Assembly (NCBI GenBank): GCA_029891385.1
Contig: CM057228.1
Span: forward strand, 53,159,783-53,223,782
Origin: Erythroxylum novogranatense
Lineage: Eukaryota > Streptophyta > Magnoliopsida > Malpighiales > Erythroxylaceae
DNA length: 64,000 nucleotides
Direction: 5' to 3'
Shown: piece by piece, positions 35,101-45,843 of the stretch
How the letters are laid out: each line of letters starts with the position of its first letter
How positions within the stretch are numbered: the stretch's first letter is position 1
The notes under the pieces: generated by a model
What the model was told of the DNA's origin: nothing
Seen by the model: only the letters and a program-made list of their open reading frames with translations
Database searches by the model: none
Position numbers and translations under genes: made by a program

Positions 35101-38100
35101 CTTGTTCTTCAGTTCAAAAAGGTAAGTATCTAGTTGCTTCTTATTTCAGTGTCAGTTCAGATCATTCTTGGATATTTGATTTTGAAGCAACAAATCATAT
35201 GACTGGTCCTATAAATTGTTTTCTTCCTACAATCCTTGCGTAGGAAATCAAAGAGTTAAAATAGTAGACAGTTTCTACTCAAGAGTAGCTGGGAAAGGAT
35301 CAATTGTTCTTTCCCTTGATCTTACACTCCACAATGTTCTTCATGCCCCTAAATTGTCCTACAACTTGTGAGTCAGTAAAATAACTATTGACCAAAATTG
35401 TTGAGCTAATTTTTCTTCATGTGATTGTCAATTCCAGGATTTGAGCACAGGGAAGATGATTGGCAATGCTAAACAAGTTGGAGGTCTTTATTTTTTCGAA
35501 AGTGGGTATGACTTAAACAGGCAATTCCAAAAAACTTGTTTTTAATTCTATGTCAATACTTCTTCAGAATAAAATTATGTTATGGAATTTTAGATTTAGA
35601 CATCCAAGTTTTCATTATATTGAACATTCGTTTCTGAAGTTTTTTACAAATAAAGATCTATTTTTATTTTAGTGTGAAATTTGTCAAATTGCTAAACATC
35701 AAACATTGTTCTCAGCACAACCTTACAAGGCCATAAAACCCTTTGCTATAATCCATAGTGATATTTGAGAACCTTCGAAAATAAAAACAATAACAAGAAA
35801 AAGATGGTTTGTAACTTTTATCAATGACCACACTAAAATCACTTGGTTATTTTTACTCAAAGAGAAGTCAGATGTTGAGTGGGTGTTTTAAAATTTTTAT
35901 AACATGATCCAAACACAATTTCAAACTAGAATTCAAGTTTTTAGAAGCGATAATGGAAAAGAATACTTCAATAAGGTTTTAAGGATTTTTTTGGTTAAAA
36001 AAGGTATTGTTCATCAAAGCTCATGTACTAATACCCAACAACAAAATGAAATAGCAGAAAGAAAAATAAGCGCATATTAGAAATTGCAAGATCTCTAATG
36101 TTTTTAACTAATACTCCTAAATACTTATGGTGTGAGGTTATCCTAATAGCTACATATTTGATCACATTGTTTTTATAAACCTCATAATTGTTTTTATAAG
36201 TATTTTCCTTCATCTAGATTATCACATTATTTTCCTCTTAAAGTGTTTTGAGTGTATTGCATTTGTTCATATTCATGACAACAATTGGGAAAAACTTGAT
36301 TCTAAAGCACGAAAATCTGTTTTGTTGGTCATCCTTCCAGTCAAAAAGGGTACAAGTGTTTTGATCCAATAACCAAAAGGTTTTCTATTTCCATGGATGT
36401 CACCTTTTTGAAGATAAACCTTTTTTTCTCACCTTATTTTCAAGGGGAGACACGTAGTGAAGATTTGTTTTTTGATATTTATGACAGTGATGTAGATATT
36501 TTCTATAATCTTGATTCAAACATTGATGTTGTCTCAAATAATGAAAATAAGTATTCATCTTCAATGCCTTTACAAATTCAATCATAAGAAAAGAATGCAA
36601 TGTGTGCAAGACAAGATGGAAATCGTTTTTAATGGAAAGTCTTTTCGAGAAAATATCCAAAACGACAGAAAAGTACAGACAACTTGCAACATGTTCAAGA
36701 GTCTAACCCGAAAACAAATCCAGAAATTGGAGACCAACCAGGTAAATCTCAGCTTGAGTCTATTTCTATTAAGTCAATGTCACCTAAACCAATATCTACT
36801 CCAGACATGGATGAAACCTTAGATTTACCCATACTCTTAGGAAAGGCTCTAGAACTTGTACCAAGTATTCTTGTGTATAACTTCTTATCATATCAAAGTC
36901 TATCTTCATTTACTTCTAAGTTATCCATTGTTTCTATTCCTAAGAATATATAGGAGGCTCTAAATATTCATGAGTGGAGGGATGCAGTCTTGGAGGAGAT
37001 GAAAACTTTGGAGAAAAATAGAACATGGGAGGAAGTTGATCTTTTGATAGGGAAACCACAAGTCGGATGTAAATGGGTGTTCACCATAAAGTACAATTAT
37101 GATAGATCACTTGAAAGATGTAAGGCTCACTTCGTTGGTAAGCGATTTACACAAACCTATGACATAGATTATTCAAAAACCTTTTCACCTGTTGCTAAGT
37201 TAAATATTGTGAGGGTTGCTTTCTATTGTAGTTAATCTAGATTGGATTCTACATTAGTTGGATCTAAAAAATGCCTTCCTAAATGGAGATTTAGAAGAAG
37301 AGGTGTATATAAAGCCTCCCCAGGATTTAGTGAAATCTTTGAAAAAAGGATATGCAAACTAAAAAAATCTTTATATGGGCTGAAACAATCACCAAGGCCT
37401 TGGTTTGAATGATTCACAAGATTTGTGAAGTCTCAAGGTTTCTTATAGAGGCAGTCTAATTATACTCTATTCATAAAAACTTATATAGAATGAAGGGTTG
37501 CGTCTCTAATTGTGCATATAGATGACATTATCCTCATTGGCGATGATTTTGAGGAAATTGAAATTCTTAAAATAGATATCTCAAAGGAGTTTGAAATCAA
37601 AGATATGGGGTATCTTAGATACTTCCTAGGGATGGAAATGCTCAATCTAAGAAGGGCATAGTAGTCACCCAATGGAAGTATATCCTGGACCTTCTGGAAG
37701 AAACTGGGATGAGTGGATGTAAACCATTAGATACAACAACAACACCCACTTTGAATTCGGTTGATTCGCGGGATCTGAGGAGATCCAATAGTACGTAGCC
37801 TCATCTTTAATTAGTAGAGAGATTGTTTTCAATGTAAACTGTTAGATACTCCTATAGAATTCAACTCAAAGCTAGGTGAAGTTATTAAGGAGTTTCAGTA
37901 GATACAGGTCGATATCAACGACTAGTAAGAAAACTAATCTACTTTTCTCACACTACACTAGATATTTACCTTTGCTGTCAGTTCCCTATGAAGAACACTT
38001 GAAAGCAGTGTACAGAATTTTAAGATATTTAAAGGAAACTCCTAGGAAAGGATTATTTGTGAAGAAAAGTGATCAAAGGAGAGTTGAAGTCTACACTGAT

Positions 38101-41100
38101 GCTGACTACTCAAGGTCTCTTATTGACAGAAGTTCAACTTCTGAGTATTGCACATATTTGTGGGGAAATATGGTAACTTGGAAGAGTAAAAAACAAAGTG
38201 TGGTAGCTAGAAGTAGTGGGGAGGCAGAATATAGGGCAATCACTCAAGGAATCAGTGAAATAATTTGGCTTAAAAGAGTAATGAAAGAACTTAAGAAACT
38301 AGTGGAGTACTCAATGAAGTTGTTTTGTGATAACAAAGCAACTATTAGTATTGCAAACAATCCAGTTCAACATGATCAGATGAAGTGTGTGGAGATTGGC
38401 AGAAATTTTATAAAAGAAAAACTTGAAAGTGGACTCATTTGCATGCCATTTGTACCTACAATATAACAAGTTACTGATGTCTTCACCAAAGGGCGACTAA
38501 GACAGAATTTTGAGTTCTTTGTAGGCAAGTTGGGTATGATCAATATCTTTGTACCAACTTGAGGGGGAGTGTTGATAATTAACTGATTCTCTTTAGGTAA
38601 TTAGTTGATATTCTATTAATTACTTGAGATTTTATTGCTTAGAGAAGAAATAGATTCTTCTTAACTTAAGAAGGTAATTAAGGTTATATTATCCTATATA
38701 TTACTTGTATTATTCACAGAAAAATTAAGGAATAATTAATTTGTCTTCTTTCTTCAAATTGAAACCAATAGTTTTTTTGGTTGATAGGAAACAAATGACT
38801 TCCAAACTAAGTTTGTAATATCATTGATAAATCGCTCTGATAGAAACAATTACCAACAGTCCTACAGTAAAGAAGACTATTAAACAAAGATAATGGACAA
38901 TTTTGGAGCAGTATAATGGCTTTGCCTCCAATAGATATTAGCAACAATGGAATCAAAATCTCAAATCAAACAGAAAGTTGAAAAAAGCTAACAAATCTTT
39001 GTAGAGAGCAAATCAATGTCCTAAGAAACATCTTCAAAATTCATCAGATTTTCATTGTTCAGGTGGTCCTTGCAAACATCAGTTTTTCTTTGGCAGTGCC
39101 TCCCTTATCTTATCTTCTCCTCATGTAGTTTGAAATTTAGTTTGGAGACTTCTCATTGAAACATGGAAATAGAAAGTTGACATTTTTTTTAATCATAAAA
39201 GTTAATGAGGACTCCAATTCAATTTAAAATATCAGAGGAATGCCTATACATTGATTCCCTGAAAAACTAATGAAGTGAGTGATAAAATGTAGTTGAGGCG
39301 TGATTGTGCAAGGGGATGGCACTCCTTTACTTTGAAGAAAGGACCCTCTTACTCCTCTCAAATAACTCCACACACTACCCCATTTCCTTTGTTTTGTGTT
39401 CCCTTCTATTGAATAAAATGTTAGATTTAAGTACATGCCCCTTGATTTAATAAAAGAAGTGATTTTTGGATGGATATATGATTGTGCACCAGACTAAATT
39501 ACTAAATCTGACTTAAAAGCTTTCATGCAACACTTTGCTATGTATTAGGACATCACAAAATATCCTACTGACTATTACCATTACGTAATGGCTATTGTGG
39601 TCATTAGGACCTAAAATGTTGTTAAAATTTTGTCTTCTTTTTGGATTTTAGTTTTCTTAAAAAATAACTATCTTACACAATAACCATTGTGTAAGATTTA
39701 CCATGTCATATTTCAGCACGTGAGGGGGTACTGCAATTGACACTCCGTTACATAATGGGTTCTTGCAATTCACATTCATAATAGCTGTTAAGGTTGTTAT
39801 ATCTTCATTTCCATTTATAATTGCTTGTAAATTTCTTTTTTATTTTTAGATATGTTTTTATGAAAAATGTTTTAACTTTAAACTGGCATGTAAATTGTAA
39901 TTTACAATTTTACTGAGACTAACATTCAAAGATCAATGTTGTTATTTAGTTGATGATTTATTGCAACTCTTTTAGATTATCTCCCAAATACTTTTTTAGT
40001 ATATTTTCAGCTTTGGACTTTCAACAAACTAGCCCTTAAGCTTAGATGCTAGATGGTGAACTTTGATGCTATAATAGGTCAGGCTATTATATCCATGACG
40101 AAGAAATCAAATTGACATGCCTTCAATGCCAAGATAGTAAAAATATACGGACACAATCTACCAAAACTGATGTGTATGACTTAAGAGTGTCTAAATGTCA
40201 GTTGGAAGGAGAAGGGAAGCTACACATTGCTTGATTAGGTCCTTTGAGGACACTTTTCTCCATCTGTGTCCAATGGAATCTCAGAATAGAAACAATGCCT
40301 TCCAGTTGGGTTTCAAAGAGCTTTTTTCTGAACCTTCCACCAATTGATTGACCAAGGGAAGTTTCTACTGGCTCTCTTGACAGAAAGATGTTATAGATAG
40401 CTGTACCTTTTCATATGTGCACACCGTGTTACTGCACTTCATGGAAGTGCAGCAAAGGGGACTTGTGAGCAAGTATAAGATGCCATATTTTTGTTTAACT
40501 TTGTTGGGTTTGATTGTCGATGCTTAAGCTAATCTGTGTAAGCATATAAATTTTGCCGAAACTAGCAAACCTGGTACATTCTGTATGCTGGCTAATGGTG
40601 CAATTATAGCTGATCGTATAACTTCAGTTAAATGCAAGGAATGCCTCCAAAGGGAGATAACATTTACAAACATTTGCAGTCCAGTAGTCCAAGTGGGTTA
40701 TTATGCACATATTAGCAGTCTAACTACATTTCAGCTTCTGGAGGCAATAATCCTTAAAACTTATCAACAAAGAATAACCAGTTGAGCTTCTGAAGACAAT
40801 AATCCTCCAAACTTACCAACAGAGAATATCCATCCGGACAAACTCTTTTACTTGTGTGGTTAGTCCTATATCTGACTTCTAATCTGTAGACCTAATTTTT
40901 GTTCCTCATCAAGATGAGTGTATGTATCCTGGCTCTGGTGCTTCAATATCATCGTGATACTGTAGCATATCATTTTGTGGATTGGGTTGTTAGGCCTCAG
41001 TTTATGATTCAGACAAATGCTTACCAACTACAAACGGAGTTGAAGTACAGTGGTTGTTTAAAAAAGGTTTGCTTTTTTGCTAATCTTTGTTCACTGTAGT

Positions 41101-42012
41101 TTCTAGCACTTATGGAGGAATATGCGTTAGAATTGTAATTTACTTTAAAGCACTTGTTTGCTTAATTGTGAAACTTTAGGTATGCTTTCTTCATGTATTT
41201 TATAATGGGCATAAGCATACACATGTCAAGAAATATCAGTTAACTGGTTGAGTATATTGTTGCATCAATATTGCTATCCTAGACATGTTTAGACATAATT
41301 ACCTTGTTTACTTCATATGAAAGGATTTCAGTCATGCACGCCAAGGGTCATTGAAGTTTAAATTCGTTGTGGATTCGCATATCCAAAAATTGCACTCTCA
41401 ATGATATTTATTTTACAGGATAGTCATTCCTTTAATAAGGATCTTCATAGTGGTGAAGAATCTGTAAGAGAGTCCAATGTACGCAAAACTGAAAAGGATG
41501 AGGATTGTCATCCACAGTGTGTGCTTAACACGGACGCATCATTCCCTCTACTCCAATATAAGAGGAGAAAATTTGGGAATGATACAGGGTCTAATCGCTC
41601 AAATGCTTCAAAGCATTCAATAATGACATTGCAGGATCTTGGGTCATCTTCAACTGCTACAGCAGCAGCTGCTGCAGCAATGATTGCAACAACTGCAGCA
41701 ACAAGAACAGCAATATCTGCATTGTTGGAATTTTCTCTAATGGAATCAGTTGAGCCCAAAGTTCCTCAGACGACTCCTAGACCTAAAATTGGTCCTGCTA
41801 CGCTTAATTCAACAATGCCCCCTGGCTGCATGAAATTTATTGAGGATTTGCAGAATCAAATCCACAAGATTTCTGTTGAGAAAGAGTCAATGAGGGTTGA
41901 AATGTTGAGTGCTCAAGCAATGATAAGCATTCTTCAGTCTCATATTGATCTTCTGGGCAAAGAAAATTCGGAGTTGAAAAGAACCATCCAAGATTCGGCT
42001 GACAGAAAATGA
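31932..42012 (+). CDS. NAC-domain transcription factor (NAC050/NAC052-like), four exons
   Basis: Predicted exons are 31932-32154, 32686-32963, 33323-33511 and 41419-42012: 1284 nt, 427 residues, with GT-AG introns and matching phases. The NAC DNA-binding domain spans about residues 28-185: [100 protein letters not shown] and [11 protein letters not shown]. The last exon has a basic KRRKFGND patch, a Thr/Ala-rich run and a C-terminal heptad region ([28 protein letters not shown]), probably a coiled coil for protein contacts. Such a tail is recalled from Arabidopsis NAC050/NAC052, which act with the histone demethylase JMJ14. It should be a nuclear regulator. Intron 3 is 7.9 kb and carries a copia element. 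Family members often have a middle exon absent from this model; a similar exon lies downstream at 45 kb. Confidence 0.85.
32155..32685 (+). other. NAC intron 1
   Basis: 531 bp, T-rich, GT-AG. It includes a T-run followed by GGTGGTGGTGGTG near 32490-32525. No other feature was seen. Confidence 0.8.
32686..32963 (+). CDS. NAC gene exon 2
   Basis: The acceptor TTTAG|ATAAG completes the Asp codon split from exon 1. It encodes the core of the DNA-binding domain, including the WKATGKDRE and NWVMHEYRL boxes, and ends after RATQ in phase 0 at CAG|GTGAGG. Confidence 0.88.
32964..33322 (+). other. NAC intron 2
   Basis: 359 bp, AT-rich, GT-AG. Nothing else was recognised in it. Confidence 0.7.
33323..33511 (+). 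CDS. NAC gene exon 3
   Basis: It begins after TTGAAG (acceptor AG at 33321-33322) with [13 protein letters not shown], the last NAC subdomain, then [15 protein letters not shown]. It ends VEQ in phase 0 at CAG|GTTTGT. The weak acceptor makes the exact start less sure. Confidence 0.75.
33734..33996 (+). repeat. 5' LTR of intronic copia element, with internal duplication
   Basis: TGTTGATATTATAGAAATA occurs at 33734 and again at 33778, each time preceded by AATTG, making a 44-bp tandem duplication absent from the 187-bp 3' LTR. The LTR ends TTCTTTCTTGA, where the 3' LTR has TTCTTTCTTCA. Confidence 0.8.
34059..38465 (+). pseudogene. Copia gag-pol remnant (intronic element)
   Basis: Domains appear in copia order but in shifting frames. 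A gag start ([19 protein letters not shown]) lies near 34210. The protease box is [12 protein letters not shown] near 35170, where the expected Asp-Ser/Thr-Gly is lost. Integrase pieces follow ([19 protein letters not shown]), then RT ([20 protein letters not shown] near 37075, [24 protein letters not shown]). RNase H at 37990-38460 is the best preserved ([39 protein letters not shown]). It cannot encode an active polyprotein. Confidence 0.85.
38570..38756 (+). repeat. 3' LTR of intronic copia element
   Basis: It starts TGTTGATAATTAACTG directly after the PPT GAGGGGGAG and ends TTCTTTCTTCA, followed by the AATTG target duplication. Confidence 0.85.
38762..41418 (+). other. Remainder of NAC intron 3
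   Basis: 2.66 kb, AT-rich, with no recognised protein. It contains a hairpin CTTACACAAT-aacc-ATTGTGTAAG near 39674-39697, a palindrome CCATTACGTAATGG near 39580 and a 52-bp tandem duplication at 40732-40836 (AGCTTCTGGAGGCAATAATCC and a variant). Short inserted repeats are possible but no boundaries were found. I saw no exon equivalent to the 45-kb NAC-like exon. Confidence 0.5.
41419..42012 (+). CDS. NAC gene terminal exon (basic patch and coiled-coil tail)
   Basis: The acceptor ATTTTACAG|GATAGTC opens a phase-0 exon that fits exon 3. It encodes an acidic/polar stretch, KRRKFGND, a Ser/Thr/Ala run with six consecutive Ala, [16 protein letters not shown] and the leucine-rich heptad tail. It ends at TGA 42010-42012. 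No intron was seen inside it. Confidence 0.75.
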   Translation, partial: DSHSFNKDLHSGEESVRESNVRKTEKDEDCHPQCVLNTDASFPLLQYKRRKFGNDTGSNRSNASKHSIMTLQDLGSSSTATAAAAAAMIATTAATRTAISALLEFSLMESVEPKVPQTTPRPKIGPATLNSTMPPGCMKFIEDLQNQIHKISVEKESMRVEMLSAQAMISILQSHIDLLGKENSELKRTIQDSADRK

Positions 42013-43029
42013 GGAATGAAGGAGCATGTGCAGATATTATCTTCAGACCTTATGCAGACTTTTTCACCTGTCAGTCGAAGTGACTGAGGACGAAATCATA
42101 ATTAGGATAGTATAGTTTGTTGTTTGGAAGTCTAATCTAAACTTTTTATTTTGTTATTTTGTAGTTGGCAAGTTAGACTGCAGCATTGTAAGCTGAGACC
42201 TTACATATATATAGGCCATGCCACTGTTGAAAGTTAAGTGTTCCAATTCTAGGCTTTTGCATGCATGCCTTGGGAAATTGTACAACTCATTTGATGCAGG
42301 TGATGCCATTTTACGGTGAATTCAACATCATCTGAAACTACCAGTGTCTTATTCCTTTTTGGTTTTCCCTTTATACGTCTGTTAAGAGACTGAAACTTTT
42401 GTTTACAAATTAAGTGAACAGTGGGCTTAAGAATAGCAGCATATTCTATATTATGGCCACCAACTGATAACCAATAAATAAGGACTATAACCCAATGCAC
42501 GGAAAAAAGGAAATAGCTATGCCCACGAAAAACGGTTGGTATAAGAAATGCTGAATGCTAGGAATCAGAGCTGCTGTTGTTTGGGTTCAAAAGAAAATAA
42601 CGAGTATAGGGTCATTCATGAGATTTGACATCATCAAAATCGGAGAATTCAATTTATCATCGTCATATTCCGAAGTTCTATAACGAAGCAGGATCTAGGG
42701 AGCTTGATAGTACACAGCCTTACCTCTATATTGTAGAGAAGATGTTTCCAGTAGGTTCATATACATATGTGACATGATAATAGGGATGTAGGTTAAAAAG
42801 AGTAAGTACGTAAAGACTGGTAATAAATCTATATATATACCTGATGATGATCATAATCTACTATTACTTTTCGTCTCGTAAAAATCAGCTTTTCTCGTTG
42901 CTAGTTGCACTATGAGTCTTCCCTTATCAGTGTCCTGAGAATGTGGCAATCCTACGGTTTATACGTCCATCGCAGGAATCTTTCTCCTATACCTAAAAAA
43001 AAACTCCGTATGTGGTAGGGATGAGGCGC
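42013..43029 (+). other. NAC 3' UTR and downstream spacer
   Basis: The stretch after the TGA is AT-rich. A possible polyadenylation signal AATAAA lies at 42474-42479 and other AT-rich signals are nearer the stop, so the 3' end is not fixed. Part of the right side may be the 3' tail of the reverse-strand LINE. Confidence 0.4.
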
Positions 43030-44600
43030 GAGGGCTCTATGATATATTGTTTACCCTTATCCTATCACGCTAGACTTTTCTAATTCTAGCCACTGCAGCG
43101 GTGAGGGTCAACTCTGGCATATCTCTTTTGATCACCTCCTTCCAGTTCTTGTAAGGCCTCCCTTTTCTCCTCTTATAGTAACTAAGGTTTATTTTCTCGC
43201 AACGTCGAACCAGAGCGTCAGAGGACATCCTGCTCACAAGCCCAAACTATCTAAGCCTTTTCTCTCTCAACTTATCAGCAATACTAGTCATCTGTAGCCT
43301 GACTCTCACTACCTTATTCCGCACCCTATCTCTTTTGGTAATGTCACACATCCACCTAAGGATTCACATTTCTGCTACCAACAACTGTCGCATATGTCTA
43401 CGCTTAGTAAGCCAACACTCTGCATCATATAACATGGTTGGTCGAATCACCTTTCTATAGAACTTCCCTTTGAGTCTTATAGGGACCTTTTTATCACATA
43501 GAACACTTGACGCACTCCGCCATTTGACCCATCCAGATCTAATACAATGTACTATATCGTTATCGATATTATCATCTCTTTTAATGAAGGATCCTAGGTA
43601 TTTAAAACTTGATTTCTGTGGTACGATATCAGTACCAATTGCTACCGTCGCCTCGTGTACCATCTAGCTATCCAAAAAGGTGCATTCTAAATATTCCATC
43701 TTGGACCTGCTTATTCGAAAATCTTTCGATTTCAACACTTCTCTCCAACGTTCTAACTTGGCATTAACCCCCTCCTTGGTCTCATCCACCAGGACAATAT
43801 CGTCCGCAAATAACATACACTAAGATACCTTTCCTTGAATTTGTTTAGTAAGTTCATCTAACACTAATGTGAACAAAAAATGACTTAAAGCCGAGCCTTG
43901 GTGTAGTCCAACACTAATAGAGAACGCTTCGGTGTCGCCTCCAATCGTCCTTACACTAGTCAATGTTCCTTCATACATACCCTTAATCACTCTGATATAA
44001 GTGTTAGGAATGCCTTTTGCCTCCAAATACCTCCATATGAGTTCTCTATAAATCCTATCATATGTTTTTTCCAAATCTACAAAAACTATATGCAAATCAT
44101 GTTTTCGTTCCTTGTAGCATTCCATCAATCTCCGAAGTAGATATATTGCCTCTATCGTAGACCTACCAGGTATAAATCTGAATTGGTTGTCTGATGTCGA
44201 AACAGCTGAATTGGTTGTCTCCAAATTCTCCTTTCAATTATCTTCTCTCACATCTTCATCGTATCACTTAATAATTTGATGTCTCGATAGTTGTGACATT
44301 GTTGGATGTCTCCTTTGGCCTTGTACAAGGGGATTAACCTACTCAACCTCCATTCATTCGGCCTCTTGGCTGACTTGAGGATTACATTAAAGAGCTGAAC
44401 TAACTATGCAATACCTACAACGCTTAGTCACTTCCATACCTCTATAGGAATCTCATCCAGCCCTTCGACTTGTCTGCTCCTCGTCCCCCTCAGAATCTTT
44501 GTAATTTCTCCCCTTGTGATCCTCCCCTATAGATTCCCGTTTAGATATTGTCCCGACATAAGGAAAGCCATGTTACCAGTTTTAAATCTTTTTACTCGGT
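43030..44600 (-). pseudogene. RTE-type LINE reverse transcriptase fragment
   Basis: On the minus strand, RT boxes occur in order: RLIPLYKAKGDIQQCHNYRD (about 44.3 kb), FRFIPGRSTIEAIYLLRRLM, HIVFVDLEKTYDRI, GGDTEAFSISVGLHQGSALS and [14 protein letters not shown] (about 43.8 kb). The RTE-type C-terminal part follows: FKYLGSFIKRDDNI, KFYRKVIRPTMLYDAECW, VRRCEKINL and KGRPYKNWKEVIKRDMPEL. Stops and frameshifts are frequent, and the endonuclease half is missing. It lies between the NAC last exon and the displaced NAC-type exon. Ends are approximate. Confidence 0.85.
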
Positions 44601-45059
44601 AGTTTGTGGGAACTGCCACCTTATTACAATTTACATCTATATAAATTCTGCCCCATGCTCTTCGGAGTCTAATATCTATCGGGAACTTTATACTTATACT
44701 TGCTATCTATAGTTTTTTGGATGTTTGCAACTATATGCCATTGAGAAGAAATTTATCAACTATATGCCATTGAGAAGAAATTTATCAACTATGAGTTTTG
44801 AGATGTCCTCATGATTTAGATTAATCTCAGTTGTACTGGGCGAACATCATGTGTGCAGCTTTTTGAAATTGGATTAATCAGTTTATGTGTCATATCGAGT
44901 TCCTTCAGAAGTAGTTAGTTCCAGCTTTCTTGTTGACACTTCTTCAGACTACGTATTTCCTTTGGTTTTTGCATAATATACTTCTTCTTTTGCATGGATT
45001 ACACATTCTCTCAATTTAAAATTTCTGATTTTTGTTGTTTCTACATAATTTTGATATGC
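44601..45059 (+). other. Spacer or intron remnant before the displaced NAC-like exon
   Basis: It holds two adjacent copies of a 30-bp unit (ACTATATGCCATTGAGAAGA and 10 more bases) at about 44728-44788, then T-rich sequence typical of a plant intron 3' end. No ORF was recognised. Confidence 0.4.
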
Positions 45060-45514
45060 CTGGAAATAGTGCTCTTCTGTTAAGCTTTTATAACGGCGAA
45101 ACAAGCAGACATTTTGGTGAAGATGATCAAAAGCCTATGTTAGGAAATGAGGAGACCAAGTACGACCCAGATCTCCCAAATGATGATGAGCTGTTGGTTT
45201 TACATAGTCTGCATGAAGTGGGAGTAAAGACTCTGATCGGTGAATAATTTGAAAAAACAAGCAATGAAGTGAATGATGTCAACTTTAACAACTTGAAGGA
45301 TTTTTCAGACAATCCTACAGTCAATGAAGGATTTTTCCTAGAAGATAATGATCTTTCTATTCTTGTGGATCCAAATTCAGTGGGAGACTTCACAGATTTT
45401 GATGTTGTTAATATCTTTATTTCTTTAATGCTGTCGATGATAACATTTCTTTTGATCCTACCGAGATATTGGGATTTGAAGATTCAATTTCTGACCAAAA
45501 ACCGAGATCTAGAA
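45060..45514 (+). pseudogene. Displaced NAC-type middle exon, damaged
   Basis: The translation is acidic: DQKPMLGNEETKYDPDLPND, then NEGFFLEDNDLSILVDP and, after a shift, FFNAVDDNISFDPTEILGFE. This resembles the activation-region exon that follows the DNA-binding domain in several plant NAC proteins (FFLELNDL..FFDA.DD.. FDPSEILG, from memory). An in-frame TAA lies at 45245-45247, and a one-base frame change occurs near 45410. It ends at an intact donor AAG|GTAAAT at 45515. Its place 3' of the NAC last exon means it belongs to a second, tandem NAC copy or is a rearranged exon. The 5' splice boundary is uncertain. Confidence 0.6.
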
Positions 45515-45843
45515 GGTAAATTTAACTTCGGTCTATTAAATGCTTTCTAAAAAGCACAGACACGGACACGGATACGCGACATAATACAGATACGGACACA
45601 GGGACACATCAATTTCTAAAATTTGGTGGACACGGACATGACATATATATATATTATAAAATTTAAAATTAAGAAAAAAAATTCAGAATTCATAATATAA
45701 TATATATTGATTGATGTGTCTCAAGACCTCCAATACCTTAATAGTTTATACATATTTGGTACTTTATAAGCCTCTCTGAACAAACATTGAGCATATATTC
45801 TATAGAGCATATATTCCATTAAGCAATGTTCGAACGATCTCTA

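Larger units (their letters stand above)
33734..38756 (+). mobile_element. Decayed Ty1/copia element in NAC intron 3, same strand as the gene
   Basis: LTRs lie at 33734-33996 and 38570-38756, with AATTG on both sides (33729-33733, 38757-38761). The interior has a PBS-like TGATATTAGAGCC after the 5' LTR, decayed gag/pol and the PPT GAGGGGGAG before the 3' LTR. It lies 222 bp after exon 3 in the gene's sense orientation, so both LTRs could supply sense promoter or polyadenylation signals within the NAC transcript. The 5' LTR carries an extra 44-bp tandem duplication. Confidence 0.88.

Noticed and set aside
36990..38466. Separate host gene with RNase H
   Set aside because: Motifs are copia RT/RNase H, and the stretch lies between paired LTRs with a matching target duplication.
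40585..41099. Two 66-codon frames in NAC intron 3 that might be missing exons
   Set aside because: No acidic NAC middle-region motif, no suitable splice sites around them, and part is the 52-bp tandem repeat.
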